Part shown: positions 17,251-26,016 of the stretch, piece after piece
Numbering within the stretch: the stretch's first letter is position 1
Layout of the letters: every line of letters begins with the position of its first letter
Source: Autumnicola lenta
GTDB lineage: Bacteria > Bacteroidota > Bacteroidia > Flavobacteriales > Flavobacteriaceae
Direction of reading: 5' to 3'
Assembly (NCBI RefSeq): GCF_031846515.1
Contig: NZ_JAVRHO010000010.1
Coordinates: forward strand, 79,065-143,064
Length of the DNA: 64,000 bases
Made by a program: the position numbers and the translations under genes
The notes under the pieces: model-generated
What the model was told of the DNA's origin: nothing
Databases searched by the model: none
Seen by the model: only the letters and a program-made list of their open reading frames with translations

Positions 17251-17871
17251 ATGGAAAACATCTGGTTATACGCCATTGGGGCTTTCACCGCGTTCTTTGC
17301 TATTAACAATCCCGTGGGGAACATTCCTATTTTTTTAAGTCTCACCAAGCAGGCCGATGGCGCAAAGAAAAGATTTATTTCCAAAAAGGCGACTTTTACA
17401 GCTTTCGTTATAGTTACCGGGTTTATTTTGCTGGGTAAATATATTTTCGATCTTTTTGGTTTGACTATCCCTGCGTTCAAAATAACCGGTGGAATCCTCG
17501 TGTTCTTTGTAGGTTTTGAGATGATTCGGGCACAGCAATCCAGTATAGATAACCAGACAGAGATAGATTTTAACGAAGGTATTTCCATTTCGCCCCTGGC
17601 CATTCCAATACTGGCAGGACCGGGAACTATAGTTACCGCCATGAACTACACCACCACGGCCAGTTATCTCGATATGCTTGTAATTGTAGTTATGTTCGGG
17701 TTAATAATGTGGCTCAATCATCTGGCTTTTATTTCCAGTGATTATCTGGTGCGGTTTATAGGGCAGAATAAAATTGTAGTAGTAGAGAAAATAATGGGGC
17801 TTATTATCGCCATTATTGGTACTAACATGCTAATCCAGGGCATTCATCTGGCTTTTTTTGAGCAGGTCTAA
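17251..17871 (+). CDS. marC: MarC family integral membrane protein
   Basis: A 206-residue protein with six predicted membrane segments. It has the MarC/UPF0056 hallmarks: AFFAINNPVGNIPIFLSL near the N-terminus, FKITGGILVFFVGFEMI, and SPLAIPILAGPGTIVTAM in the middle. The family was named for multiple antibiotic resistance but its transported substrate is uncertain. Length is normal. It is a single gene between the icmF terminator and a dispersed repeat core. Confidence 0.9.
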   Translation: MENIWLYAIGAFTAFFAINNPVGNIPIFLSLTKQADGAKKRFISKKATFTAFVIVTGFILLGKYIFDLFGLTIPAFKITGGILVFFVGFEMIRAQQSSIDNQTEIDFNEGISISPLAIPILAGPGTIVTAMNYTTTASYLDMLVIVVMFGLIMWLNHLAFISSDYLVRFIGQNKIVVVEKIMGLIIAIIGTNMLIQGIHLAFFEQV

Positions 17872-17892
17872 GCTCCTTTAGATGAACTCTAA

Positions 17893-17911
17893 GCCGAAAT
17901 TTGCCATTTTA
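17893..17911. repeat. Single copy of the dispersed AAAATGGCAA core
   Basis: GCCGAAATTTGCCATTTTAG lies between marC and the next gene. It matches the core (C)CGAAAATTGCCATTTT found in the arrays at 43.9-44.7 kb and 53.5-53.9 kb. Confidence 0.55.
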
Positions 17912-17930
17912 GAAGGGGCATTAAAGTCGC

Positions 17931-18326
17931 TTACATTTTTAGCATCCAGGTGCGTTGAAGTTTTCTGAACTTCTTGAGTTCGCTCCTCAAAATTTGAACA
18001 AACTCTCTACCATTACTATTAGAAAGCTCCAGGCGATCACAATTTTCATGTAAAAGATTCACCAGGCGCGTAAGGGAAGCAACATGCCGATATCTTTCTT
18101 CAGAAAAAGTTTTACTTTCAGCCTTTAAAATTTCAGGGGCGAGAGAAACTGATTGCCGTACGAGATCACCTGTAAAATATATATGCGGGTTCTCTTTTCC
18201 ATTCACCTGCAAATTTCCAAGATCATGCATCAGGTAATGCGAAATGCTTCTCGAAAGACGAAAAATCTCCATAGCTTTTTTATAAATAGCTGTTTCAGTA
18301 GTCTTGCTGGAATTATTCAACGACAT
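17931..18326 (-). CDS. Hypothetical helical protein
   Basis: A 131-residue, charged, mostly helical protein (YKKAMEIFRLSRSISHYLMHDL, LVRQSVSLAPEILKAE, RYRHVASLTRLVNLLHENCDRL, FVQILRSELKKFRKLQRTWM). It has no signal peptide or membrane segment. The spacing of four amphipathic helices is reminiscent of the four-helix-bundle family, but the IAEG motif of that family is absent. Function unknown. Divergent from the Lrp-type regulator gene with 129 bases between starts. Confidence 0.55.
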   Translation of the reverse strand: MSLNNSSKTTETAIYKKAMEIFRLSRSISHYLMHDLGNLQVNGKENPHIYFTGDLVRQSVSLAPEILKAESKTFSEERYRHVASLTRLVNLLHENCDRLELSNSNGREFVQILRSELKKFRKLQRTWMLKM

Positions 18327-18455
18327 TTTTATAGCAGGATTTTTAGTTTTATCTCTTCAAATTTAACTACAAGATTTTTATTCTGTACATCGATTTTAAA
18401 GTATAATGCCGAATGTACTTTAGTTTTTATATTTTTATTGCTGTAAACTATTAAA

Positions 18456-18917
18456 ATGAAAATCGATAAACTCAATTGGGAGATACTCAAATGTCTGCAG
18501 CTTAACGCCCGGCAGTCCAATGCAGAAATTGGCAGAAGGGTGGGAATAAGCTCTCCCGCAGTTGCAGAGCGAATCCGGAAAATGGAAGATTCCGGTTTAA
18601 TAAAAGGCTACAGAACCGAAATTGCTTATAACCAGGCGGGACATCAACTAAAAGCAATCATTACTTTGAGAGCTTTTATGGGGAGACTTAAAGCGTTTCT
18701 GGAAAAGGTAAAGGAATTTGATGAGGTTCTAAACTGCTACAGGATTACCGGTAACGAAAACATTATTATGGAAGTCGTTCTTCAGGATCAGGCACACCTG
18801 GAGCAATTTATTGATAAAATGATCACTTATGGAGAGACAAAAACTCATATTGTGTTATCTAATGTAATTGAAGACGCACCTATTAAGAAGCCGGGAGTGC
18901 CTAGAATAAAGCCCTGA
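18456..18917 (+). CDS. Lrp/AsnC family transcriptional regulator
   Basis: A 153-residue regulator. It has an N-terminal winged helix (about 1-60: LNWEILKCLQLNARQSNAEIG followed by RVGISSPAVAERIRKMEDSGLI) and a C-terminal RAM/AsnC ligand-sensing domain (about 68-150: KAIITLRAF, VLNCYRITGNENIIMEVVLQD). Such proteins sense amino acids or other small effectors and act as octamers. The target is unknown; the divergent neighbour is a natural candidate. Confidence 0.92.
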   Translation: MKIDKLNWEILKCLQLNARQSNAEIGRRVGISSPAVAERIRKMEDSGLIKGYRTEIAYNQAGHQLKAIITLRAFMGRLKAFLEKVKEFDEVLNCYRITGNENIIMEVVLQDQAHLEQFIDKMITYGETKTHIVLSNVIEDAPIKKPGVPRIKP

Positions 18918-18939
18918 GAGAGGAGTACTTCTTAAGAAA

Positions 18940-19848
18940 TTACTTTCTGGCGCTCACCAGATACATAAGAGAACCTCCGGCAGCATGATATTGTTCACGC
19001 TGTAAAGCACCCATTATGTGGCTGTCTCTGGAATTATATTTTTCCTGGTATTCGAAGTAAAATGGCATATACTGCTCTCCTGCAGCACTAAAGAAATCGA
19101 TATCCTTCTGAGTATTCGATTTCCAGGAACTTCCCTCGAGCCATTGCTTTAACGTTGCTACCTGTTCTTCATTATCATAAGGCGGATACATGGCAATTGC
19201 TTTATCTGATAATCTTACTTCGATATTTTTTAGTTCTTCCATGGCAAACATGCCGGGCAGCAAATCGCCCAGAGAATTATCGCCCTGGCCCATTTTTCGC
19301 TTTCCTTTTTCGATAATGAGACGATATTTAATATGATCGAGTGTATCTTCAATGGAATCGTTTTTGGTGAGGGACGTTTTAGTAAGACTTTGGATAATGT
19401 TGTTCGGTTCCACGCAAAGCAGGGTTCCGTTGCTTTTCAGAACCCGTTTCATTTCCCTAATAGCTTTTTCAGGCTCGGGAAGATGAATGAGTACGGTCTG
19501 GCAGCTAACAAAATCAAAGCTATTGTCCGGAAATGGCAATTTTTGAGCATCTGCTTTCATTAGGTTGAAATTCTGTGCTTTACCTGAAAAGTAATGCTCC
19601 AATTCAGGGTTTTGGAAATGCCATTTCTGATCGTTATCAACGGCAGTAATCTCAGCATCTTCCCGAAGGTAAGGTGCCATGATCCTGGTCCAGTGTCCTT
19701 TTCCGCAGCCCACATCGAGCATAGAGCTTACGGTATGTAATTTAAGTCTTTCTGCAGTCAAATCGAGGAAAGGTTTGTTCCACCAGAAATCCCTGTAGTC
19801 TCCAAAAAATTCTTCTGAATGCCCTTTATCTGAATTTTTTTTGCTCAA
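18940..19848 (-). CDS. Class I SAM-dependent methyltransferase
   Basis: A 302-residue cytoplasmic protein with motif I MLDVGCGKGHW (about 43-53), motif II ITAVDNDQ, DAQKLPFPDNSFDFVSCQTVLIHLPEP and VLKSNGTLLCVEPNN: the Methyltransf_11 pattern. The C-terminal third is family-specific and unrecognised. The best start is a TTG (19846-19848) giving MSKKNSDKGH, since no in-frame ATG lies before motif I. Substrate unknown. Convergent with the Lrp gene. Confidence 0.85.
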   Translation of the reverse strand: MSKKNSDKGHSEEFFGDYRDFWWNKPFLDLTAERLKLHTVSSMLDVGCGKGHWTRIMAPYLREDAEITAVDNDQKWHFQNPELEHYFSGKAQNFNLMKADAQKLPFPDNSFDFVSCQTVLIHLPEPEKAIREMKRVLKSNGTLLCVEPNNIIQSLTKTSLTKNDSIEDTLDHIKYRLIIEKGKRKMGQGDNSLGDLLPGMFAMEELKNIEVRLSDKAIAMYPPYDNEEQVATLKQWLEGSSWKSNTQKDIDFFSAAGEQYMPFYFEYQEKYNSRDSHIMGALQREQYHAAGGSLMYLVSARK

Positions 19849-20002
19849 AATCTCGCTGCAGTTTTAAGGAGCGAAGATAAATAATTTACTCTGGCAGGGG
19901 GTAATAAAAACTTCTTGTTTAGAAACCAAAGACACTATCAAAATATTAACATTTGAGCTGCTTAAAGGTGTTTCACGTTAATATAGTGGTAATTATAATT
20001 TC

Positions 20003-20038
20003 TTTGAGATTAAGTACTGCTTTATAAGTTTACTTTTG
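20003..20038 (+). promoter_or_regulatory. Promoter of the DUF1328-like gene
   Basis: -7 element TACTTTTG (20031-20038) matches TAnnTTTG, with an upstream TTTG (20003-20006) at a 24-base spacing, slightly longer than usual. It lies 15 bases before the ATG. Confidence 0.6.
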
Positions 20039-20053
20039 TAATAAATAGAAAAC

Positions 20054-20257
20054 ATGAAAAAGAAGATAATTATATTTTTAGCGTTTACATTGTTAACTGG
20101 TCTTATAGGATTTTCAGGAATGAATTTTGATGGAATAGCTGCAGTAAGAGTGATGTTCCTGATCTTTGCCGATTTACTTTTAGTAACAATATTGGCAAGT
20201 TTCTTTTTTTCCTCAAATCAACAACAGGTAAGGCTGGAAAGGGTTAAGAATAAATAG
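20054..20257 (+). CDS. Small two-helix membrane protein, DUF1328-like
   Basis: A 67-residue protein with two hydrophobic helices (IIIFLAFTLLTGLIGFSGM and VRVMFLIFADLLLVTILASFFF) and a charged tail. The GF.G....GIAAV...FLIF..L pattern resembles the DUF1328/YtjA family of small inner-membrane proteins. The call is by pattern only. It has its own promoter and terminator, so it is a single-gene unit and probably real. Confidence 0.6.
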   Translation: MKKKIIIFLAFTLLTGLIGFSGMNFDGIAAVRVMFLIFADLLLVTILASFFFSSNQQQVRLERVKNK

Positions 20258-20282
20258 AATTAGGAAAATGTATGGCACTAGT

Positions 20283-20315
20283 AAAGCTTTTACCTTAGGG
20301 TAGAGGCTTTTTTTT
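20283..20315 (+). terminator. Terminator after the DUF1328-like gene
   Basis: A 12-bp stem with two G-U pairs (20283-20294 and 20299-20310), loop TTAG, followed by an uninterrupted T run. It lies 26 bases after the stop. Confidence 0.85.
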
Positions 20316-20339
20316 ATATTTACTAACGAACAATTTGTT

Positions 20340-21764
20340 ATGAAGAAGCAAAAACACTGTATATTTCTACTCCTAATCTGTATTTTCTTTTCTGCAGGAG
20401 CGCAGGAATTACGACTGATTAAAGGAAGGGTTACAGATTCTATTCCTGTTCAGGATAGCCTTGGCGGTTCCTATGCACTTTATATTCCTCAATCTTTTGA
20501 TGCTCAAAAAGCTAATCCTGTGATTTTTGTTTTTGATCCTGAGGGTAGAGGGAGACTTGCAGCTCAGCTTTTTCGCGGAGTTGCGGAAGAACAATCATAT
20601 GTTATTGCAGCTTCCAATGTTAACTATAAACAGGATTCACTTCAGCAGAACGCTACCCAGGCTCTTAGAATGATTGGGAGTGTAGTAAGAACTATTCCAA
20701 TTGATACAGATCACATTTATACCGCCGGCCTTGATGAAGGTGCACAGGTGGCAGCTGCTCTTCCTATAATCTATAATGATGTGGATGGTGTACTTGCCAT
20801 AGGAGATGCCGTTTTAAAACCGGAATTTGTAGTTGAAGAAAATAACTATTTTTTTAATGCAGTAGTGAGTGAGCAGGATTTTCAGAAGTTTCAGCTGGAA
20901 AGTTATGTTGATTTCTTTAAAAAGAGAGGTTTTCCGGCAGAACTGAGTTATTATTCCGGAAGTCCGGAAGAATGGCCAGATCCTCAGGTCATTGCGAATG
21001 CGGCGGCAGGGTTCACCTTAAATTCTATGGAAAGAGAAAGACGTACCCTTGATGCCGAAGTTGTGGAAAATATTTTTCAGAATGAATTGGAATACGTGGA
21101 AAGGTTGAGACGAAAAAGGGAATATTACTCTGCCTTTGTGAAACTGGAGCAAATGGAGGAGAAGTATGAGAATTATAATTTTGATGATATTCTTAAAGAA
21201 AAAAAGAGAGAATTACGAAGGACCAGAGCTTTCAGAAAGCAGAGAAGGGAGTACAGGAGAGTAAAGGAGCGGGAAGAGCTTAAGCAGCAGGATTATATTT
21301 ACTTTATGGAGAATGATCTTGCTATTGCCAATTTTGAAAATATTGGATGGTGGGCGTATCAGTTAGATGAACTAAGAAAACTTCAGGAGGATGGAGGTGT
21401 AGCAGAGCAAAAGATGGCGCACAGGCTTGAAGGGTTTCTGAAAAACTATTCCAGTGTGAAATATGAAGAAATTCAGAAGAATAGTACCAGTCTGGATATG
21501 AAGATATTCGCGAGCCTTCTAAGGACTGTTCTGGATAAGCAACATCCTGAAGCTTATTTGAATATTGTAAAGCTCGCTGGTAATGATGGGGATTACGAAA
21601 CTGCCTTACTCTATCTTGAAGATTTGCTGAAGTTAGGGTTTGATGACATGGAGAGGCTTTATGATATTCCCGGGATTCTTGATCTAAAATTAAGTCCTGA
21701 ATATAATGAACTTATCCATAAATATTTGGGGAAATCGAAATACTATCAGGCAGAGATGGACTAA
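20340..21764 (+). CDS. Secreted alpha/beta-hydrolase-like protein with altered nucleophile
   Basis: A 474-residue exported protein (signal peptide 1-21, ending SAGAQ). Residues about 30-230 look like an alpha/beta-hydrolase fold of the esterase/PHB-depolymerase type (YALYIPQSFDAQKANPVIFVFDPEGRG, then VVRTIPIDTDHIYTAGLDEGAQ). The nucleophile elbow expected as GxSxG reads GLDEG, so the serine is replaced by Asp and normal hydrolase chemistry is unlikely. A very charged helical or coiled-coil stretch follows (about 240-340, rich in RR/KR). A TPR-like tail follows (YETALLYLEDLLKLGFDDMERLY). Function unknown. Its stop overlaps the convergent MFS gene by 4 bases. Confidence 0.65.
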   Translation: MKKQKHCIFLLLICIFFSAGAQELRLIKGRVTDSIPVQDSLGGSYALYIPQSFDAQKANPVIFVFDPEGRGRLAAQLFRGVAEEQSYVIAASNVNYKQDSLQQNATQALRMIGSVVRTIPIDTDHIYTAGLDEGAQVAAALPIIYNDVDGVLAIGDAVLKPEFVVEENNYFFNAVVSEQDFQKFQLESYVDFFKKRGFPAELSYYSGSPEEWPDPQVIANAAAGFTLNSMERERRTLDAEVVENIFQNELEYVERLRRKREYYSAFVKLEQMEEKYENYNFDDILKEKKRELRRTRAFRKQRREYRRVKEREELKQQDYIYFMENDLAIANFENIGWWAYQLDELRKLQEDGGVAEQKMAHRLEGFLKNYSSVKYEEIQKNSTSLDMKIFASLLRTVLDKQHPEAYLNIVKLAGNDGDYETALLYLEDLLKLGFDDMERLYDIPGILDLKLSPEYNELIHKYLGKSKYYQAEMD

Positions 21765-22972
21765 GCAGCAGCTTCGTGTTTCAGCTTAAATTTGAGCCAG
21801 ACTAACAACAAACAGGAAAAAAGGGCAAGACCTATCATAACATTCCAGGTGAAGCTATAACCAAGCTTTCCTATTAGCTGCATTCCGGAATTATGTCCAA
21901 AGATGTGACTTATGGAAAAGGCAATGCTGTAAAGTGCCATATAGGATCCTTGTTTCCCTTTATCTGCACGTTGCAGGGCAAAGCTGTTGGAAAAAGGAAA
22001 AGCAATCATTTCTCCAATCGTTAATAGAAACATTCCTATAACAAGCGTTCCCAGCCAGTTGCTAAGGTTCATTGCAAGGAAACTTAATCCTGCCAGGGCA
22101 ATTCCCAGTATAACATAAGTTGTAGCAGATTTTCCTTTCACTTCAAGGTACTTTATAAGGGGCATTTCAAACAGAAAAATTATAAAACCGTTAAAACCCA
22201 ACAGGACTCCGATTTCAAATTCTGAAAGATGATGCACTTCAGCATAAAACAGAGGTACAGTAGAGAAGTACTGAAGGAAAATGAAACCAAACAAAATCAT
22301 TGCTGTAATGAAAAGAAGGTAAGGCTTATCTTTTAATACCGATTGTGGCTTCAGGTTAATTTCTTTTGCGTTTTCTAATGAACGTTTGGGATGAAGTAGT
22401 TTAAGCAACAAAATTCCTGCAATTAGACAGGTAATTCCGTCAACCCAGAAGAGTCCGCTGTAGCCGATTCCTATAATAATTAAGCCACCAATTGCAGGTC
22501 CGGCAGAAAATCCAAGGTTGATCGCCAACCGAATTAAGGTGACAGAACGCGTTCTGTTTTCGGGCTTGCTATAGGCACTTATAGCCACAAAAACAGCCGG
22601 GCGAAACATATCTGCCATCGTCATTACAAGAAATATTCCAGTACATATTCCCCAAAAAGACTGCGGAAATTGAAGCAGGACGAAGAGAAAGGACGAAAGA
22701 ATCAGACTTGCGGCCATGGTCTTATAATGGCCAATTTCGTCAGTTAATTTTCCGCCCAGCCAGGATCCTGTTACAGAACCCAATCCGAAAAATGTAAGAA
22801 TCCAGCCAACTTCCTCCAGTGAAAATCCGCGGCTCTTTGTAAGATATAGTGACAGGAATGGAATAACCATAGTTCCCGCGCGATTAATAAGCGTGATTAA
22901 AGCCAGAAGCCAGACTTCTTTGCGCAGGCCACTAAAAGAATTTGTATAGGAACGATAAAGTTGATGAAGCAT
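21761..22972 (-). CDS. MFS transporter
   Basis: A 403-residue protein with about twelve hydrophobic helices. The major facilitator loop-2/3 motif GSWLGGKLTDEIGHYK lies at about 69-84, with P....SLYLTKSRGFSLEEVGW in the first half. The sequence is of the drug/proton antiporter type (DHA1, MFS_1), but the substrate cannot be read from sequence. It is a single gene; the region upstream (22973-23504) is non-coding. Confidence 0.88.
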   Translation of the reverse strand: MLHQLYRSYTNSFSGLRKEVWLLALITLINRAGTMVIPFLSLYLTKSRGFSLEEVGWILTFFGLGSVTGSWLGGKLTDEIGHYKTMAASLILSSFLFVLLQFPQSFWGICTGIFLVMTMADMFRPAVFVAISAYSKPENRTRSVTLIRLAINLGFSAGPAIGGLIIIGIGYSGLFWVDGITCLIAGILLLKLLHPKRSLENAKEINLKPQSVLKDKPYLLFITAMILFGFIFLQYFSTVPLFYAEVHHLSEFEIGVLLGFNGFIIFLFEMPLIKYLEVKGKSATTYVILGIALAGLSFLAMNLSNWLGTLVIGMFLLTIGEMIAFPFSNSFALQRADKGKQGSYMALYSIAFSISHIFGHNSGMQLIGKLGYSFTWNVMIGLALFSCLLLVWLKFKLKHEAAA

Positions 22973-23504
22973 ACGATGAAAAATAGAGGTCTAAATTATG
23001 GTAAATTCCCTTAGCTTACTGTTTAGTAATCTAAATTTGTCTTTAATATTGCTGGTATCCAAAGATTTCTGATTTTGTTGCACGAATTGTGCGAATAGAT
23101 ATTAGAAATGTGAACTTTTAGATAACTGCTTTGTGCGAAATGAATATAGAAGCGGAGGTGGTTATAAAGAAGTCGTTATTCCATATTACCACAATTAAAA
23201 GGGAGCAACTTCAGAATAAATCTGTTATAAAAGGTGATGTGCTGAAAATGCCAATTATCGATCCTGAGTGTTACTATTTGCCTGGAAAACTGTGTTCTTG
23301 AAAAGAAGGAGAGGAGTTATTTCCGAAGAAAATTCTATAAGAATCAGTTGAAGAATAAAAAATCACCTACTCCGGCGGACGGTTTTGGATATGAGGTGCC
23401 GGAGTGGTGATTTCCCAAAAATATTTAATATCAAAACCGAAAATATTCCTGTTCCTAAAGCTTAGGTAACAGAAATATTTCCGTGTGTTTAAAAATTTAA
23501 GTAA
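22973..23504. other. Intergenic region with a small orphan frame
   Basis: 532 bases with no recognised gene. A 53-codon frame at 23140-23301 (plus strand, starting MNIEAEVVIKKSLFH) has no similarity I can name. It contains one copy of the dispersed AAAATGCCAATTATCG core at about 23245, so it may be fortuitous or a gene remnant. A strong hairpin lies at 23361-23413. Confidence 0.4.
23361..23413. terminator. Bidirectional hairpin downstream of the porin gene
   Basis: AATCACC-TA-CTCCGGC (23361-23376) pairs with GCCGGAGTGGTGATT (23398-23412) apart from one bulge; the 21-base loop is GGAC...GAGGT. A-run before and TTT after allow function in either direction. It is 92 bases beyond the porin stop. 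Confidence 0.65.
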
Positions 23505-24617
23505 TTAGAACGCATAAATTGCAGCAATAAGGAATGAAGAAAGGTTATCATTCATATTTAAATCTGAATCCAAGAATGCATCTTCAGAAATACTATCCAG
23601 TCTTAACTCCGGCTTAATGATTAAATTACCAACTGTATAACTTCCTGTTAAAGTGAAATCCAGTGCTTCTACATCTGCTCCGTAAACCGGACCACCGTCT
23701 TCGAGTTCTTTAAAATATTCAGCTCTTAAACCTATCGCAAAACTGTCTGAAGTCTGAAGCTGTGGATAAATTGCAGCTCCGTAAAAACCGAAACCATCTG
23801 TGTCTTGATATGTGGTATTAAAGCCAAGGTAAAAAGCATCAGAAAGATCCCAACCTGTGGTTAAATCGATCTGAAAAGTAGCTTCATCAGAAACAGGTAA
23901 TTGTTCACCGTACAGCAGGTTTAAAAAAGCACTTCCGGATGCATTCGAATATCCTAATTGTCCTCCAAAGGAATATTTCCCGTATGGGTTAAACTCTGTA
24001 AAGTCTGTAGGGTTCATGATCGCTAACATCCCTGTCCAGTTATCGTCAAAACTAAAATCAGCTTTTAAACCGGTATGAGAAAATGGCCCGTAAGAGAACA
24101 TATAGGAGGTAGAATAGTTGAAGTTGGCAGCTGGAGAAATAACCTCATAACCAAGATAAGTATTCCAGTTACCCAATGTAAGCGTTAAAGCATCGTTTAC
24201 ATTATAGTAGACATATAGCTGGTTCACAATATTGCTTGAACCAATAGAATTAAAAACTGCTTCTTCACCACGAGGTCCAAAAACAAGGTCGGCAACAAAA
24301 CCTACTTTACTGCCTTCATATCCTAAAATCACATTTGCCATTCCAAGGGCAAAGCCAGGAGCATTGGCAAACGAGGATGCAGGTGCCTGTGGTCCTGCAA
24401 TAGGATCGCCATCTGCGTTATATTCTATTTTATTTAAGCCGTTAAAATTAGTTCTGAAGTACGCATCTACACTACCACTCAGAGTCCAGTTGGAAACTTC
24501 TTCTTCTTCTTCTTCTTCCATTTCCATGTCTTCCTGAGCATAAGTGTAAGAACTTGATAAAACTACTGCTGCTAAAAGCAGGAATTTTGTTAATTTTGAA
24601 TTTTTAATTACTTTCAT
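23505..24617 (-). CDS. OmpL-like putative beta-barrel porin of the ammonium operon
   Basis: A 370-residue outer-membrane protein with a signal peptide (1-28, ending YTYAQ) and a very acidic mature N-terminus (EDMEMEEEEEEE). The rest is a series of amphipathic strands (VDAYFRTNFNG, LGMANVILGYEGSKVGFVADLVFGP, QLYVYYNVNDALTLTLGNWNTYLGYEV, FLIAAIYAF at the end). This fits the bbp2/OmpL-like porin family, often found beside amtB in Bacteroidota. It probably lets ammonium or other small solutes cross the outer membrane. The ATG at 24615-24617 is chosen because it precedes the signal peptide. Third gene of glnK-amtB-porin. Confidence 0.8.
   Translation of the reverse strand: MKVIKNSKLTKFLLLAAVVLSSSYTYAQEDMEMEEEEEEEVSNWTLSGSVDAYFRTNFNGLNKIEYNADGDPIAGPQAPASSFANAPGFALGMANVILGYEGSKVGFVADLVFGPRGEEAVFNSIGSSNIVNQLYVYYNVNDALTLTLGNWNTYLGYEVISPAANFNYSTSYMFSYGPFSHTGLKADFSFDDNWTGMLAIMNPTDFTEFNPYGKYSFGGQLGYSNASGSAFLNLLYGEQLPVSDEATFQIDLTTGWDLSDAFYLGFNTTYQDTDGFGFYGAAIYPQLQTSDSFAIGLRAEYFKELEDGGPVYGADVEALDFTLTGSYTVGNLIIKPELRLDSISEDAFLDSDLNMNDNLSSFLIAAIYAF
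24497..24518. repeat. Trinucleotide run (TTC)7 coding for seven Glu
   Basis: Seven near-perfect TTC/GAA triplets inside the porin gene encode the EEEEEEE tract just after the signal peptide. Copy-number change would be in frame. Confidence 0.85.
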
Positions 24618-24710
24618 AATGAGATTGTTTAAATTTTTTTGATTTGATTTAGCTTCCAGGCTCGATTGATCATGTTTAGTCAATCGAAAAATATGTAGAG
24701 TGATTATTGA

Positions 24711-24734
24711 CGGAGCGTTCTGCAAAACGCTCCG
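24711..24734 (-). promoter_or_regulatory. Intercistronic hairpin between amtB and the porin gene
   Basis: The 9-bp perfect stem CGGAGCGTT/AACGCTCCG (24711-24719 and 24726-24734) is 25 bases after the amtB stop. In the direction of transcription it is not followed by a T run, so it is more likely an mRNA-processing, stability or attenuation element than a full terminator. Confidence 0.55.
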
Positions 24735-24758
24735 TTTTCATTACTCTATATTGTTGTA

Positions 24759-25985
24759 TTAGTGTTGTCTTAGTCCAAAATCTGCATAAGCGTCCATGCC
24801 ATGTTCATGCTGGTCGAGACCTTCCGTTTCTTCAACTTTTGAGACTCTTATACCAATTGTAACTTTCAGGATATAGAATATAAGGAAGGCACCTACAATA
24901 CAAATTGCGGCATAACATCCTACTCCTATAAGCTGTGTGATGAACTGGTCAAAGCTTGCCAGGTTTCCGAAGATTCCAACAGCTAGTGTTCCCCAAATTC
25001 CACAGATTAAGTGAACGGCTACTGCTCCTACAGGATCATCCAGTCTTAATTTGTCTATTAATGCTACTCCCAGAACAATAATAACCCCTGCGATGGCTCC
25101 AATTAATACAGCATCTGTAGGAGACATTTGATCTGCTCCGGCAGTTATACCTACGAGTCCCCCTAGTATTCCGTTTAAAAACATGGTGATGTCATAGTTT
25201 TTATACATCATTGTGGAGAAGATAAAAGAAGCAACTCCGCCAGCTGCAGCTGCAAGACAGGTAGTAACAAGGGTTAAGGAAGTTAGCTCCGGGTCTGCAG
25301 ACAGAACTGACCCTCCGTTAAATCCAAACCATCCTAACCATAGAATTAGAACTCCGGCTGTTGCAAAAGGCATACTGTGCCCGGGGAAAACCCCGATTTT
25401 ACCATCTTTGAATTTCCCGATTCTCGCACCAAGTAACCAAATAGCCACTAAAGCTGCCCAGCCACCAACGGAATGTACCAATGTGGAACCTGCAAAGTCA
25501 TAAAAGCCCATTTCATCAAGGAATCCACCTCCCCATTTCCATGATCCTGCAATAGGGTAGACGAGGCCTACATATATAATTACAAAGATCATAAAGGCAC
25601 TAAGCTTCATTCTTTCAGCAACAGCTCCAGAAACAATGGTGGCGGCAGTTGCGGCAAACATTCCCTGGAAGAGAAAGTCGGTCCAGTATGTATAGCCTTC
25701 ACTATAAGCAAGATCCAGCGATCCATCTACAAGCGGACTACTAAGACCAAAACCTGCAAAACCTATAAATCCATTAAATTCTCCCGGATACATAAGATTG
25801 AATCCTAAAAGACAATAAAGGAGCAAGCCCATTGTGATAATAAAAATATTTTTGAATAATATGTTGATGGTGTTTTTTTGTCTGGTAAGACCGATTTCGA
25901 GAAAAGCGAAACCAAGGTGCATAAAAAATACCAGCCCTGTACAGATCATCATCCATACGTTATTAACTGTTAATAATCCTTCCAT
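24759..25985 (-). CDS. amtB: Ammonium transporter AmtB
   Basis: A 408-residue inner-membrane channel with 11 hydrophobic helices. The twin pore histidines appear in FAGSTLVHSVGGWAALV and AVHLICGIWGTLAVG, and the family signature region GGSVLSADPELTSL follows GWFGFN. It conducts ammonium under nitrogen limitation and is blocked by P-II. It lies 31 bases downstream of glnK on the same strand, the classical glnK-amtB pair. The start is the ATG at 25983-25985. There is no signal peptide-like extension. Confidence 0.96.
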   Translation of the reverse strand: MEGLLTVNNVWMMICTGLVFFMHLGFAFLEIGLTRQKNTINILFKNIFIITMGLLLYCLLGFNLMYPGEFNGFIGFAGFGLSSPLVDGSLDLAYSEGYTYWTDFLFQGMFAATAATIVSGAVAERMKLSAFMIFVIIYVGLVYPIAGSWKWGGGFLDEMGFYDFAGSTLVHSVGGWAALVAIWLLGARIGKFKDGKIGVFPGHSMPFATAGVLILWLGWFGFNGGSVLSADPELTSLTLVTTCLAAAAGGVASFIFSTMMYKNYDITMFLNGILGGLVGITAGADQMSPTDAVLIGAIAGVIIVLGVALIDKLRLDDPVGAVAVHLICGIWGTLAVGIFGNLASFDQFITQLIGVGCYAAICIVGAFLIFYILKVTIGIRVSKVEETEGLDQHEHGMDAYADFGLRQH

Positions 25986-26016
25986 AATTTCTTTGGCTTA
26001 AATAGAGTTAGTAATT

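Noticed and set aside
23140..23301. 53-codon plus-strand frame before the porin terminator
   Set aside because: No recognisable similarity, no promoter, and it includes a dispersed core copy; mentioned only in the gap entry.
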